From the NCBI RefSeq assembly GCF_020536995.1, contig NC_068359.1, positions 78,218,493 through 78,282,492 on the forward strand: 64,000 bases of DNA, written 5' to 3'. The notes below the pieces were generated by a model, which worked only from the letters and a program-made list of their open reading frames with translations, was not told the DNA's origin and did not search any database. The position numbers and the translations under genes were made by a program. The stretch is from Dreissena polymorpha (taxonomy: Eukaryota; Mollusca; Bivalvia; Myida; Dreissenidae). Below, piece after piece: positions 20,417-31,727 of the stretch. Every line of letters begins with the position of its first letter. The first letter of the stretch is position 1.

Positions 20417-21402
20417 TTTGGGTCAAAAGTACATATACGCCAACAGCTAAAAATAGATATCACCGCTGTGACAAAATTGTAACCGCGGTGACAATTATGT
20501 CACTGCGGACATAAATTTATCACTGCGGTGATATATTTGTAACTGCGGTGTTACTTTGTCTGACCCAAAGAGCTTGATAAGAGCTAAACCAAACTGACCA
20601 ATGAAATAACGTCTTGCAAAACGGCAAATCGGCGAAAATTTTTAATGAAGCTTTATTCGTTTTAGCATAAGAATTGTCACCTTATGTTTATATAATTATA
20701 ACTTCATAAAAAATTTATAATCTAGGTGACAATTTCAGAAACCTTATTATTTTCCATTTTCTCAACGTCTGTGCGTGTTTTTACAGCCGGATGAGTGTCA
20801 TAAAACTGGGTATACCGTGAAGGCAGTGGACCGTTAAACAAGCGATAATCGATTAATAGTACAAGTCTTAAACAATGGATTACCTATGATCTTAATGCGA
20901 TAAAGCAGATGATATGCCAATAAGTGTAATTTAACAAATAAAATGTACGATTCACTAACCAAGTATTTACTCAAACCGATAAGTGCGACAAACAGCTGGC
21001 GATCTCTATTAAACTCTTTAAAAAGTTGCTGGTTTACTAAGAATAAATCTATATCAACTTAACTTATCAAGTATTTATTTATTATTTTATTTTTTGTTAT
21101 AACGATCCATGTATAAGTGATTATACATGTGTAGACCAAACTCGACAACAAAATAAAGGTTGACACGATTATGATAAATGATAGTCGGTTTGTTACGGGG
21201 AAAAATGATTGGTTGGAAACTGACCCAAACAAATAAATGTAACAGCAGGCATAAAAATGTACCAACAGTCATAATTTGTCACCAATGTGACAACATTGTT
21301 ACCGCAGTGACAAATATAAATCACCGCGGTGACTTGTAACAGTTTTGACACCGCGGTGATATCTATTTTAAGCTGCTGGCGTATATGTACTTTTGACCCA
21401 AA
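20417..21402. mobile_element. 986-bp element with long inverted ends and CCGCGG palindromes
   Basis: The ends match in inverse: TTTGGGTCAAAAGTACATAT at the left, its complement at the right end, and similarity continues for about 85-100 bp. Inside the ends, short near-palindromes (TCACCGCGGTGA and variants) recur about ten times. TGACCCAAA also closes the inner border of each end region (20564-20572 and 21220-21228). No ORF of note. It interrupts the large tandem repeat. Type unknown; a non-autonomous DNA transposon is the simplest reading. Confidence 0.65.
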
Positions 21403-21419
21403 TGGTACGGCATACTGAT

Positions 21420-21620
21420 GAGTATAAGCCAGTTGGCTTGTGTGGTCAGTTGACCGTTGTTGAATACCATAGTGTGCCTGATGTGGATAAACCAGTTGGC
21501 TTGTGGGGTCAGTTGACCGTTGTGAAGTCTATAGTGTGCCTGGCCTTTGTGTGCCCATTGTGGATAAGCCAGTTGGCTTGTGTTGTCAGTTGACCGTTGT
21601 TGAAGGCCAAAGTGTGCCGA
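21420..21620 (+). repeat. CAGTTGACCGTTG minisatellite block 2
   Basis: Three units of about 60-75 bp with AAGCCAGTTGGCTTGTG, GTCAGTTGACCGTTG and ATAGTGTGCCTG. Creates a spurious open frame. Confidence 0.8.
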
Positions 21621-21895
21621 TTTTGGTTGAACACATCTCTTTATTGCTTTTACAAATATTTTAAAAGTTATCTTTTCAGTAATATGACAGTTCGAGAGGT
21701 ATATAACATGGTGGAGAATATTAAGGTATTTATTTTATTTTTATATTGTTATTAATAGTTTGTTTTATACCTTTGTATTATTCAAAAGTCCTGTCAAATA
21801 CAAACACCCACTCCTATTTTGTCTTTGGTTTATTATTTGTATGGAAAACAGTTGTTAAGATTAACGAGGATAACAATGATGTTTTTATCGATGAT

Positions 21896-21975
21896 TAGGA
21901 TGATGATGATGATGACATAAATGATAATGATGTTGATTGGATGATGATGATGATGATGATGATATGGTTGATAAT
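21896..21975 (+). repeat. GAT-rich microsatellite
   Basis: Runs of GATGAT with scattered changes; part of the unit shared with 17790-17830. Confidence 0.8.
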
Positions 21976-22339
21976 GATAATAAGAATTTAAAAGTATTTT
22001 GAGACTAGAGAATAATAGATTTACTCATAACTATGAGTAATGTTTGTTATGAAGTTAACGTATTTAAACCACACAATAATATTCGTAGATGCAAATTCTA
22101 CTAGGTGAGATGACATCATAAGTGTCCCCACGTGGCTAATTATGAATTTATTTCTTTTTCATCAAAACATTTGGATGCTATTTGATGAAGACGCAGTTTT
22201 TTTACCACACATGCACAATGCACTGTAACATCTGCGTCATGCGAAACGTGGTATTTTGGCATATGCGTCCAGCGTAGCATGCAAGGGTTCGTGGTATCTC
22301 CAGAGTATATTCAGTATGTATATCCTGACCAAACTGCGC

Positions 22340-22520
22340 GGATGCGCAGGCAGGTAGCAGAATCAACGGGGAAACACGAGCTGGAAAGAATGTAAACACA
22401 CCAGTGAGATTTTTAGTTTTTGCGAATATCTACAGTTATCGAAATACATTTGCCAAAATCTTTAGTGCATAAAAGACAGTTTTTCTTGCAATGGGTGCCG
22501 ATATCTTAAGATTCAACAAT
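22340..22520 (+). repeat. Dispersed repeat P, copy 1
   Basis: About 180 bp similar, in the same orientation, to 28850-29010: CAGAATCAACRSGG, AATATCTMMAGTTAT, GAAATACATTTGC and GTGCCGATRTCTTAAG in the same order and spacing. No coding signal. Confidence 0.75.
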
Positions 22521-23364
22521 TTATCCATGAATACGTCTAAAATCGGTGCCAAACGTTCAGGTTGCGTGTTAAATAATATTTACATGAATGCGTTATAGAT
22601 CGACTTTTTGGCCAAGAATTCAGGTTTATTAAATGAAGTAATTCTGATGTATTTCAAATTGCCATAAGCTGCATAAAAACTTTTTAGGCACTAGTTTAAA
22701 ATCTGAAGAAAACTTGTTTTAACAATTTTTTTTAAATAAAGCACCACTTACCGTTGTGTTTACATCCATTAAAGTTTAATTGTGAAACACTGTCACGTGA
22801 TCCTGCACCCTGAATACCGTTGCTTCTCAAAGGAAAGGTAGATCGAAGGCCAATGAAACGAAAACAAATACGAAGGCGTTTAACGGTAAGCAGAGGTACA
22901 TTTTGTTGTATTTATTTTTCAAAGACTTAATGTGAAATCCTGTGACAAATTAGAAACTGCAGTCATTAAACACTTGATTAAATAACATGACATTTTGTTA
23001 TTTACTAATATACGTTAAGAAGCACATGTCATATTATGTTACGGGTTTTGATCGTTTTTCTCCTTATAAAAAACATCTTGATGAGTTAAGAATGACAGCG
23101 ATGGAGTAATTGCTTGTTCAAATGAACGCCTTTTTTTATTTATGTTGAGTGTGTGAAATGCAGCGATGATGGTTCCATGTGGTCAATTTAATCACGCCCG
23201 GTAAACCAACTTAGGAATCCCCAATAGGGATACGTTGAAAATCATAAGTTGTAATTACGGGGATATATGAGTTGACAACAAAACAGCCAAAATGGAGCCT
23301 AAAGGGGTGAGTCTTGTTGACTTTTCACATACATGCTTTACATGGAGATATTTTTTCTTGTAAA

Positions 23365-23640
23365 GGCCCAGTCTCACTATGATGCCGGTGGAGCCCCGGT
23401 TCGTGATCCGGGATCTACCGGAATGAACCGGGGCTCTACCGGGATGAACCGGGGACGACTTGGATGAACCGGGGACAACCGGGGCTCACTCGGGAAAGTA
23501 TTAAATTGTTTAATACCTCCGGGAGTCACTGGGGAGGACCTGAAACGACCGGCGCGGCACCGGGAACAACCGGGACGGCACCGTAGCTCCACCGGGGCCC
23601 ATTCATACCCCGTCAGAGCTTCGATAACGCCCCGGTTGTC
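23365..23640 (+). repeat. Dispersed GC-rich ACCGGGG repeat Q, copy 1
   Basis: Opens with GCCCAGTCTCACTAT and closes with CCCCGGTTGTC, as does the inverted copy at 29013-29235. Filled with short ACCGGGGCT/AACCGGGAC-type words; very GC-rich compared with its surroundings. The open frame here is a by-product of the repeats. Confidence 0.8.
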
Positions 23641-23649
23641 AACATATAA

Positions 23650-24135
23650 TCAATAAAATCTGCCTTTCTTTTTTGATATATATTTTTGTATCATAGCTTG
23701 GAGGCAAAACATGTTGTCAACTGTCGAGTACCCGAGTCTGAAACCAGATTGAGATTCGTCGATTTCAATATTGTTTTCGGCCCAGGAGTATAAACGAGCA
23801 TTATTAATTTCAGAAAATACTTTGTACATCGTGTTAGTAAGAGAGATGCCTCTGTAATTTCCAGGATCATGAGTTATTCCCGATTTATAAATTGGACATA
23901 TTATGTTAGTTCCCCGCAAAACTGGAGAAGTACTTGAATCGGGAATTTTGTTAACGAGTTTACATAGATACGGTGTTATTTCGTTCGAGGAAAAATTATA
24001 AAATTCCGCGGGAATACAATCAACACCATAACTTGTGTTGTTTGTCAATTTGGACAATGACCGTTCGACTTCTTGTACGGTAAATGTTTCGTATTCTGAT
24101 ACATCAATAACTTCTGTATTTTTCGTAATTGTCAA
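23650..24135 (-). pseudogene. LINE reverse transcriptase N-terminal fragment
   Basis: 161 codons open. Contains the RT finger motifs: GVDCIPAEFY, PIYKSG, PGNYRGISLTNTMYKVFSE, DESQSGFRLGYSTVDNMF. Ends in KKKGRFY, just where the family normally continues to the first catalytic Asp (FxDxxKAFD), which is absent. Similar in style to the RT start of LINE remnant 2. Confidence 0.82.
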
Positions 24136-24228
24136 ATTTTCACAGTATCTGTATCATAGAGTGGTTAACTAAAATGGTATACCATTCATCAGCCGTAATA
24201 TTTAAATCTATACACGGTTGAGTATTAA

Positions 24229-24671
24229 AGTGATATTATGGGCATCTAACAGTTTATAGGTGTCTATCGCAAACGTTGTTTATATTTTGTGTTTACACAT
24301 CATATACACTTATATTTGCTAATGCAGCATCAACATACTCAAACAATATCCCGGAAAGAGAAAAATAATGCATTTGAATATCAACCGTTCTTTCGTTAGA
24401 CGACTGATCATGCATGTACGATGTGAACCTAAATTTAGTTTTAGTGCAGATTGATTCATACGACACAAAGACACAATTTTGTTTTACGGATATTTTCGGC
24501 TTAGAGGACTGGGTGAGTCACGTAAGATATCAAATATAAAATATATTCTTATAAACAACTGGTAGCAAGATGAGTTGCCGATAATTGGTCAGTAACCAAA
24601 TTTTAACTAACTCTTTTGACCTGTTAATTCTTTTAGCTCAATTCAACAGTGAAAATGCCCATAATATCACT
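24229..24671. mobile_element. TTAA-type MITE, family B, copy 1 (carries the empty site)
   Basis: 443 bp with inverted ends AGTGATATTATGGGCAT / ATGCCCATAATATCACT, flanked by TTAA at 24225-24228 and 24672-24675. Inserted in a LINE fragment. Nearly identical along its length to 32118-33100 apart from a second element inserted in that copy. Confidence 0.9.
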
Positions 24672-26129
24672 TTAATACGTTTGGATTTCCTCCAGAACAG
24701 AGACCCGGTGTTTCTTACATATGGATTTAAATTCGTTTCTCAAATCGTTATGATCACGCAAATTAGCTGCTTTATGTGTTGGTTTAAATTGACGTGGCGC
24801 CGCTTACTTGGCTCGCTTTTTATCGTCGCACGTATAATATAATATACCCACATAAATAAATATAAAGAAAGGTTAATTTTGATTCAAAGAAATATTGTAT
24901 TTATAAACAGTTGCATCTGTACAGTATTTTATATTCACGCATGTATAGTTATTGTCCAGTTAATAGAAGTTTTTTTTAAGTATAACTCGTCATACAGATA
25001 ATTAAAAGGGTTTTTAACCAAATATAACCAACTAATGAGAAATAACAAATAAGCCTGAGAAAAACTGTTGAAAATCTCTCAATAGGAATTCCACTTCTGG
25101 TCAACATCGAGCTAAGTAGCAGATTTGTGATTCAAATTGCTATCCTTTTTTCGCAAAAAAGAACATGCGTTTGAATAAACACAGCGACTTTGCTTTCTCT
25201 ACAGTGACACTTGATTGAAGCCTTAATATAATTATATAATTATAATTAATTTCCTCTGCTTGTATTACTTTTGTAACAGACTACTGTCTTACCCTTTTTG
25301 TGTTGATTATGGAAAGCTCTTACCCAAACATAGTATGTACTGATAAAACCATCAAACCATAGAATCAGAATATATGAGTAAACATACATTGTAAAAGCGA
25401 TATTATCTTGCTTAACAGCAATATAACTCGACACCCACCCTAAAAATAATTCAAACGAACGATATATTTCCTGACTACAAATACAACTTGTGTATCCCAA
25501 TACCACGTATGTACCCATATTAGATTTTGGTGAATTGTGGTCGTTCCAAACCGATTTACGACAAAAGGGAAGATTCTGATGTCACTAGCCATGCAAAATG
25601 TTGAAGATTGCGCTTTCGAAATATCGAGCCTCAAACCACTAATTACAAATCGAATTGGGTAGATGCAATAATGTACAAAAAGAGAACTGAATATGTAATA
25701 AGTGTATTACAAACGAAGTTCGATATCTGGATTGCGAATACCATTCTTTATTCAAGTGTACCAAATACAATGAAATATTATTAAATTATCTTTATAGGTG
25801 GTATTCTTCAGACGATTCACCGCTTATTTGTATAACTTACTAACACGGTGCGTATACCACGTGACTTTTTCGGATCTGTGTTGTGAGAATAACGCGCGAC
25901 CCAGTTAACATTTTTAAGGATCTCTTTTTAAATATTTCATCATTTTTAATGTGGTGAAGGGGAGAGCCCGCTCAGTCATAAGAGTTTTCTATAGGTATCA
26001 TGATCTTTTAAAACAAATAAGTATTTTTCAGTAAAGTGCAACCGCGCGTTTGAACAGTTAGAACATAGTTTGTATTTTTATAAAAAAATGTTCTAGACAC
26101 AACTCTGATATGATCTTATAGCTAGTTAT

Positions 26130-26175
26130 AATGTAGTACTATGTGTTTACAAAAATAAAATTGACTTGACTTGAC
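26130..26175 (+). repeat. Short TTGAC run (retroposon-like 3' tail)
   Basis: AATAAAATTGACTTGACTTGAC resembles the pentamer tails of some LINE/SINE 3' ends. No body of an element was recognised upstream. Confidence 0.4.
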
Positions 26176-26303
26176 TATAACATTGACACAAAGTGACATG
26201 TCAATCTTAAATTAAACATAAATACAAATAAACATATCTATATAAAAAATATGGCCATGAAGTTAATATGTGGCAGAGCCTATTGTTTAAAGTCTCTATA
26301 ACG

Positions 26304-26700
26304 CTCAAAATCAACGAAAATTTCGTAAAGTATTTCGTAAAATAAAGGTAACACCTAAACAATAATCAGTGTTCCTTATAGCAATAGCCACAATTTCAAC
26401 GCTAGATGTGGAATGATTACATAGATTTTTGAAAATACAAAATGCTCGTTTTTATTTGTTTGTGACCTCAATAAATTCCATGTTAATTTCCTGCGAATAT
26501 ACTTATTGATACGACACACGAACACTAAAATGGTACCATGTTAAAACCATAATAAAAACAAGCATTTCGTATCCACAAACATCTATTTTACCAGACCAGA
26601 CCTGTCGTTGAAATTTCGACAATGGCCATAAGGAACAATGATTTTTAATTGTTTAGCTTTATTTTACGAAATATTGTACGAAATTTTCGTTGATTTTGAG
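26304..26700. mobile_element. Foldback element (397 bp)
   Basis: Ends CTCAAAATCAACGAAAATTT and its complement match, and the inverse match continues with small changes nearly to the centre (for example CGTTTTTATTTGTTTGTG against CACAAACATC..). Arms of roughly 100 bp strong plus about 80 bp weaker. The target duplication is unclear. Confidence 0.8.
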
Positions 26701-27386
26701 TAGTAATGTTACTTTAAGAGTTAAAAATCCTTGGTTTGTCATTTTTCTGAGTTTCTAGTATAATGAAATCCTGTTGCGGAATTGTTTTAAGCTGGTAACA
26801 TGAAACTATTATATTCCCGAATGAAACAATAAAAACACACTCCAAATAATCACATATGCGTATGTGGTTGTAATTGCCCCGACTATGTTTCCTACAACGT
26901 AACCAGTTTTACAGAAAACAACATGGTACACGTTCACTGCAAGCATTTTGTTGTCGTGCATTCGCATATAATTTAGACTGAAAACTAAACGATTTCTAGA
27001 TGTAGTCTAAGTCGGATAAACCCGCTCGTAGCATTGTTATACGGAATATATAGCACGGCCAAAGATCGGGTGTATATGTCATTTGCATCGCGGAGTGCGT
27101 ATTAATTGCGGATATTTTGCATATAGTGTAATGCATGTACTGTCCTGATGAGTCCTTATTATGCGGACGGGTATAACATGCGTAGGAGTTCTCTGGTTTG
27201 GTTGTTGGCCGCCTTGATTTAAGTATTGGCCACTTACAGGCACGACCTTCCTTAAAACATATCGATGGATCCACAGGTGGTTAGCGTGTGGCTTTGATGT
27301 TAATAAGTGAAAACATCATTTTGAATGATAAATAATCATAATATAACGAAAAATTAACTTTTCTGAAAAAAATATTTCACTATCAA

Positions 27387-27412
27387 ATATATATATATAT
27401 ATATATATATAT
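27387..27412. repeat. (TA)n microsatellite
   Basis: About 13 TA units. Confidence 0.95.
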
Positions 27413-27763
27413 AACAAGGTATGCAACTCAAAATCACCCCAAAACGTGGTGCATCGCTTTGAACAGCCATATCTGCATCAATTATGCAGCGATTCTCACG
27501 ATCTCGGTCTTATTCAACGCAGAAATGAATTTTCTTTCTAGAAATGTATATGTCTTGCAATATTTGTACAAATGCTGGGTCAACTTTTAAGAAATAACAC
27601 GATACACAACACGCATGATCCAGTTGACAGTGAACATTCCTTATTCATTTAACACAAGTATGGGGTAGCCTTTAAAATAAAAATGATTGAAGCCGAAGTC
27701 GCCATCTCTAAACAGTAAATAAAACAACGCAATAAAGGTTCAACCGGTTGAAAGGCATGCAAA

Positions 27764-28073
27764 GCGCACAAAGGTAAACACACTACTCACTCCGCGCATA
27801 TGTAAACACACTACTCACTCCGCGCATAAGTGAACACACTACTCACTCCGCGCAAAGGTAAACACACTACTCACTCCGCGCCTAGGTAAACACACTTCTC
27901 ACTCCGCGCCTAGGTTAACACACTACTCACTCCGCGCATAGGTAAACACATTACTCACTCCGCGCATATGTTAACACACTACTCACTCCGCGCATATGTA
28001 AATACACTACTCACTCCGCGCATAGGTAAACACACTACTCACTCCGCGCATAGGTTAACGCACTACTCACTCG
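27764..28073 (+). repeat. 28-bp minisatellite, 11 units
   Basis: Eleven tandem units of GCGCATAGGTAAACACACTA plus CTCACTCC; the first is 30 bp, the rest 28 bp. Variation is concentrated in the 5 bases after GCGC. No spacers between units. Confidence 0.95.
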
Positions 28074-28173
28074 TTGAAATAAAAAAGTAAAGCATCGCTA
28101 GTCGAAATACAAATCCTTAAACACGTTATTTTAACATTGATTTCATTAAATGTAATTGCTTATAATTCTTATC

Positions 28174-28653
28174 AGGGACCTTTTCACAGTTTTGGCATGT
28201 ATTGAAGTTTGTCACGAAATTCTTTCAATTGATAAATGTAAACATTAGGACTGAAAAGCTATAGTAAACAAGAATACTAATAAGAAACAACGTAATCCTT
28301 ATTTGGGACCGAACCACTGACCATTGGAGTAAAAAGAAGCGCTTAATATCCTCGGCCACCCGTTCTAATAGAGTGAGCGGTGTATTTATACTTTATATAA
28401 GCATTCCTTGTAGTGTCACAAAATAAAACGATAATTACAAAACTCTCCAAATTTTTCAATTGTTTCGCGTGTGAACGCTGCATAATATATGTAGGTTTTT
28501 AAATCGTCAAAAAATGCATATAATGGTTATTTAAGTGCACGATAACTGTTCGGTATTTTTGTTTCCTCGCAAATATAATAAATGCAACGAAAATTTGCAA
28601 ATTAAAACAATTTGTTTCAATTTTGTCATTTACCAAAACTTGAAAAGGTCCCT
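28174..28653 (-). mobile_element. TTAA-type MITE with tRNA-like head (family A, copy 2)
   Basis: 480 bp; inverted ends AGGGACCTTTTCACAG and its diverged complement; TTAA intact on the right (28654-28657), decayed on the left. tRNA-like part on the minus strand at 28300-28375: A-box-like TGGCCGAGGATATTAAG and B-box-like GGTTCGGTCCC. Confidence 0.82.
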
Positions 28654-28849
28654 TTAAAGGATATATGTAAAACTTCATACAGCAATACAAGGCTTTGCGG
28701 CAAACCGTACAAGAACACCATTTCTCTCATCTGCATATACATCATTAATGTCCTTTAGAAATGTTACTTGTTCGAAGCTTAGCTAAGTCCTCCAAGTATA
28801 TTAATATTCAATACAACTCTTGAAATATATTTTGTGACAATATCAGGTT

Positions 28850-29010
28850 GCAGAATCAACACGGTTTTCAGGGGTTTACACACTGGCTGGGCAGAATGTC
28901 ATCACACTGTTAAGATCTTTATTTTTGCAAATATCTCAAGTTATTGAAATACATTTGCAAACACCTTGAGTTCATTAAAAGCAGTTTTTTGAAGTTTGTG
29001 CCGATGTCTT
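28850..29010 (+). repeat. Dispersed repeat P, copy 2
   Basis: Partner of 22340-22520 in the same orientation; here it abuts repeat Q directly. Confidence 0.72.
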
Positions 29011-29012
29011 AA

Positions 29013-29235
29013 GGAATACCGGCGACAACCGGGGCTTCAACTTGATGAGCCGTAGCTAGTCCGGGTTGACCGGGACTCTGTCGGGCTGTTGACCGGCTTC
29101 AACCGGGGCGGCACCGGAAAATAGTCTGACCGCGTTAAAAAATATCGATTAATCATCCCGGTTCTCGCCGGTCGACCGGCGTTAGCAAACCGTGATGGAC
29201 CGGGGCTCTACCGGCAATAGTGAGACTTGGGCTTA
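29013..29235 (-). repeat. Dispersed GC-rich ACCGGGG repeat Q, copy 2 (inverted)
   Basis: Inverse of 23365-23640: ends in ATAGTGAGACTTGGGC, starts in GACAACCGGGG. GC-rich ACCGGGG words throughout. Confidence 0.8.
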
Positions 29236-29351
29236 AGTGGATTTTCTTTTTTATACACTTTACAAAGGAAGTATGAGTGTTTTCCTGATCTGTTAATTAT
29301 GTAATAAAATGCTATATAAGGCTATAGAAAGTGATTTATTTGACGCCAACA

Positions 29352-29549
29352 TTAACAGTTTTTTTGCGTCCATGGTGTTGTATATCTATTTAGAAGAACC
29401 TCTACCAGATCTGTAGAGTTGAACAAAAGATTATCATTCCCACAACCAGTATCGTGTTGTCCTCCACCGTCTATATACACTGTAGTATTTACACAAATAT
29501 TGTCTTTTCTCACAGTCTCTGAGCTTCTGCACTCAACCGCTAGTGTCAA
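29352..29549 (-). other. Unidentified Cys-containing open frame
   Basis: 65 codons with five Cys, one NTT and one NST glycosylation-type site, ending PWTQKNC. It reads like part of a secreted protein, but I find no convincing acceptor or family. It may be a terminal exon, or chance. Confidence 0.2.
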
Positions 29550-29699
29550 TCCGTATAAATTCGGACAAAGACAGAAATTCGAAAAACAAAATTATAAATG
29601 CATTTTACGTCACACTAAATCTAAACACAGGACTTCAGCGCCTATGGCGCTTTGAGTTATACATTTCACTTTGAACAAATGTAGTACGTTTAGGTTAAT

Positions 29700-31010
29700 C
29701 CGATAATGCGGGCCTTTACCATTGAGAGTGGTCGCACTTGTTTTATGTTACACGTTACAATGTTTTGTTTTTGTAAAATTCCAATAAAGTGGTTTAAACG
29801 GTTTGGACCGGTGATAATCTTTGGTGCCATGGTCGAAACCCTTCATCATTAGAACATTATCTACGAAAGAATAAAAGGCAAGGTAAAGATGTTGATCAGT
29901 TTTTTTTCTTCGCTTTCGCTTGTTGATACATTATATTGAATGTTCTTTTTTTTCAGAGATTTTGATAACCGAATAATTCAAATTTAATAAAATTAGTATA
30001 ATAACCATATTTTATATCGCTTTAATCATATTGTTTAATCTTAGTGTGAAATATAGTTACATTCATTCATTCTTCCACATGTTCTGGTATTCAAGGTGGC
30101 TGTAGTTTATAAGTTATTTGACGGATTAGCCGGAAAAAGGAATATCAATATTATATTTTTTTCTCATTTTAATCGCATAAATATTTGATTCGGTCTCTGG
30201 GGGAACCGATGCTTCATGAATGTACGTAAAAAGCTGTCCACGATGAGACAGTGCGCCTATATGTTGATCAAAAATGGATTTTAACCCAAAATTTATATCG
30301 CCTTCTTTGATTCACGTTTTTGTTAAACGAATGGTACAATAATTTTAAAATGTCAATACCGTTATTTAAGAAGGTTTTATATTTGTTTTAACGCAGTGCA
30401 CGTGCATATTGTATGTGTTTAAATAGAGATACCCCTCTTCAGAAAAACGTAAGTGAACTACTCAAACATACATTATAATAATAGTGTTTCTTTAAAATAT
30501 GCCTGTCTTTATAAATATGCAATACAAAATAAATATTAATATAAGTCAATATTTTATATTATAAAACTTTATTGTAAAACACTATGCAATATCGAGTAAT
30601 TTCAAACAAATCAATGAGCCACCCAATAAGAGGCTATCTTTAATTGTTAGATCGGTATTTCATAAGCATCTGATTAAAATATCGCTTGTCTCGTAAGTCG
30701 TGTGCAAATGTTTAAGATTTCTACAGATGTCAATCATATAGATTTTATATAAATTATTGTCCAATGATTGCACTCGCATATCACTGGGTTACATGTTACA
30801 ATATTGTTTTATAATATACAAGCGGTATTTGTTTGCAAGTTTCAGACTACTACATAGAGATGGGGAGGAGTTTCTATTTAAAGTATTGATAGGCCAAAAA
30901 TTCAGAAGATATCATTAATACAACTAGTATAAATTCGTTTGTGCTTTAATAATAAGTCATAAGAAAACAACCCTTTGAACGAAACCATCGTTTTAACGCT
31001 GACTAGAAAC
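29700..31010. other. No feature seen
   Basis: AT-rich, no supported ORF or recognisable repeat. May include the promoter of the receptor pseudogene that follows. Confidence 0.5.
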
Positions 31011-31085
31011 AACATGGATATAAGAAATATTTCAGTGTTAGCAAGCGTTATGCTTCATTTATTTTGTTAAATATATTGTGAGAAT

Positions 31086-31727
31086 ATGTCTTTATATGTA
31101 GATGACAATGTAACAACAAATTTCTGGTCAGGCGAACCAGCTACACACGTTGAGTTATGTCGTCTTTCCGGCATGTGTATTGAATTAGAGAATCAAGGCC
31201 GCACGTGTTGTGATTATTGTTTTTGTGAGCAGCCCTGTAATATACCAGGCATGTATAGGTCGTGTTGTCCAGACTTTATACAAAATGATTATTTGGATGA
31301 TGGTGCTAATATTAGTGTTTTTGAACAACATTGCATTCCCCTAGAGTTGGGCAATAAAAATAAATACTTCAGACACGGACTTCTCGGATATTTAAAGTGT
31401 CCAAACGGCCCTCTACATCTTAAGAAAATGTGTGAAATAGAATACGAATCAAGCGAAGCTACGCTTATAGATATGGTTCCATGTGTAAATAATAAAACGA
31501 ATACATATTACAGAAACAAACACTGCGCACTTTGTTATGAGGAAAAGGAACGTCATCTGGAATATTTTACTGCGACTATCATGTGTAATTACCCACCGTT
31601 TTCAGAGGAAATCGATATAAAACAATCTGTTCTTGTTACTCAAAACTGCACTATTGTGTTCGAAAATAATCGAGACAGTCCGTACGACTTAAACGAAAAA
31701 TCTTGTTGGACAACCTTAGACAAATGA
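31086..31727 (+). pseudogene. Receptor ectodomain, longest open part
   Basis: 213 codons in the frame of the receptor, with 19 Cys including CxCxxxC-like clusters. The frame continues in register on both sides past single stop codons, so the Met at 31086 is not the real start. Confidence 0.8.

Larger units (their letters stand above)
17700..22050 (+). repeat. Large diverged tandem repeat (about 1.2-1.45 kb units)
   Basis: The word CAGYTCGARAGGTAT recurs in one orientation at about 17712, 18910, 20238 and 21690, followed each time by related text (AAAGGTATGG or similar). A GAT-rich stretch plus a TTTTGRRAYAGAGAATA block follows the first (17790-17870) and fourth (21890-22020) marker. A second marker with CAGTTGACCGTTG and GCCATAGTG comes before the third and fourth markers. 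Units are enlarged or interrupted by other elements. It could be flanking repeats of the tyrosine-recombinase element found inside, or an old satellite. Confidence 0.6.
23650..24835 (-). mobile_element. LINE fragment (minus strand), split by a MITE
   Basis: From right to left: linker pieces at 24676-24830 (KAANLRDHNDLRNEFKSICK), then a TTAA-type MITE, then CIDLNITADEW at about 24210 and an RT start at 24135-23650 with VERSLSKLTNNTSYGVDCIP, IICPIYKSGITHDPGNYRG, SGFRLGYSTVDNMF. Stops before the palm; the element is truncated on both sides. Confidence 0.82.

Noticed and set aside
19978-20463. 161-codon minus-strand frame
   Set aside because: It runs through a minisatellite block, the large tandem repeat marker and the end of the 986-bp element; no motif.
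23377-23592. 71-codon GC-rich minus-strand frame
   Set aside because: By-product of ACCGGGG repeat words (Arg/Pro/Gly/Ser only).
27764-28073. CRISPR-like array of 28-bp repeats
   Set aside because: Units abut without spacers and the setting is eukaryotic; it is a minisatellite.
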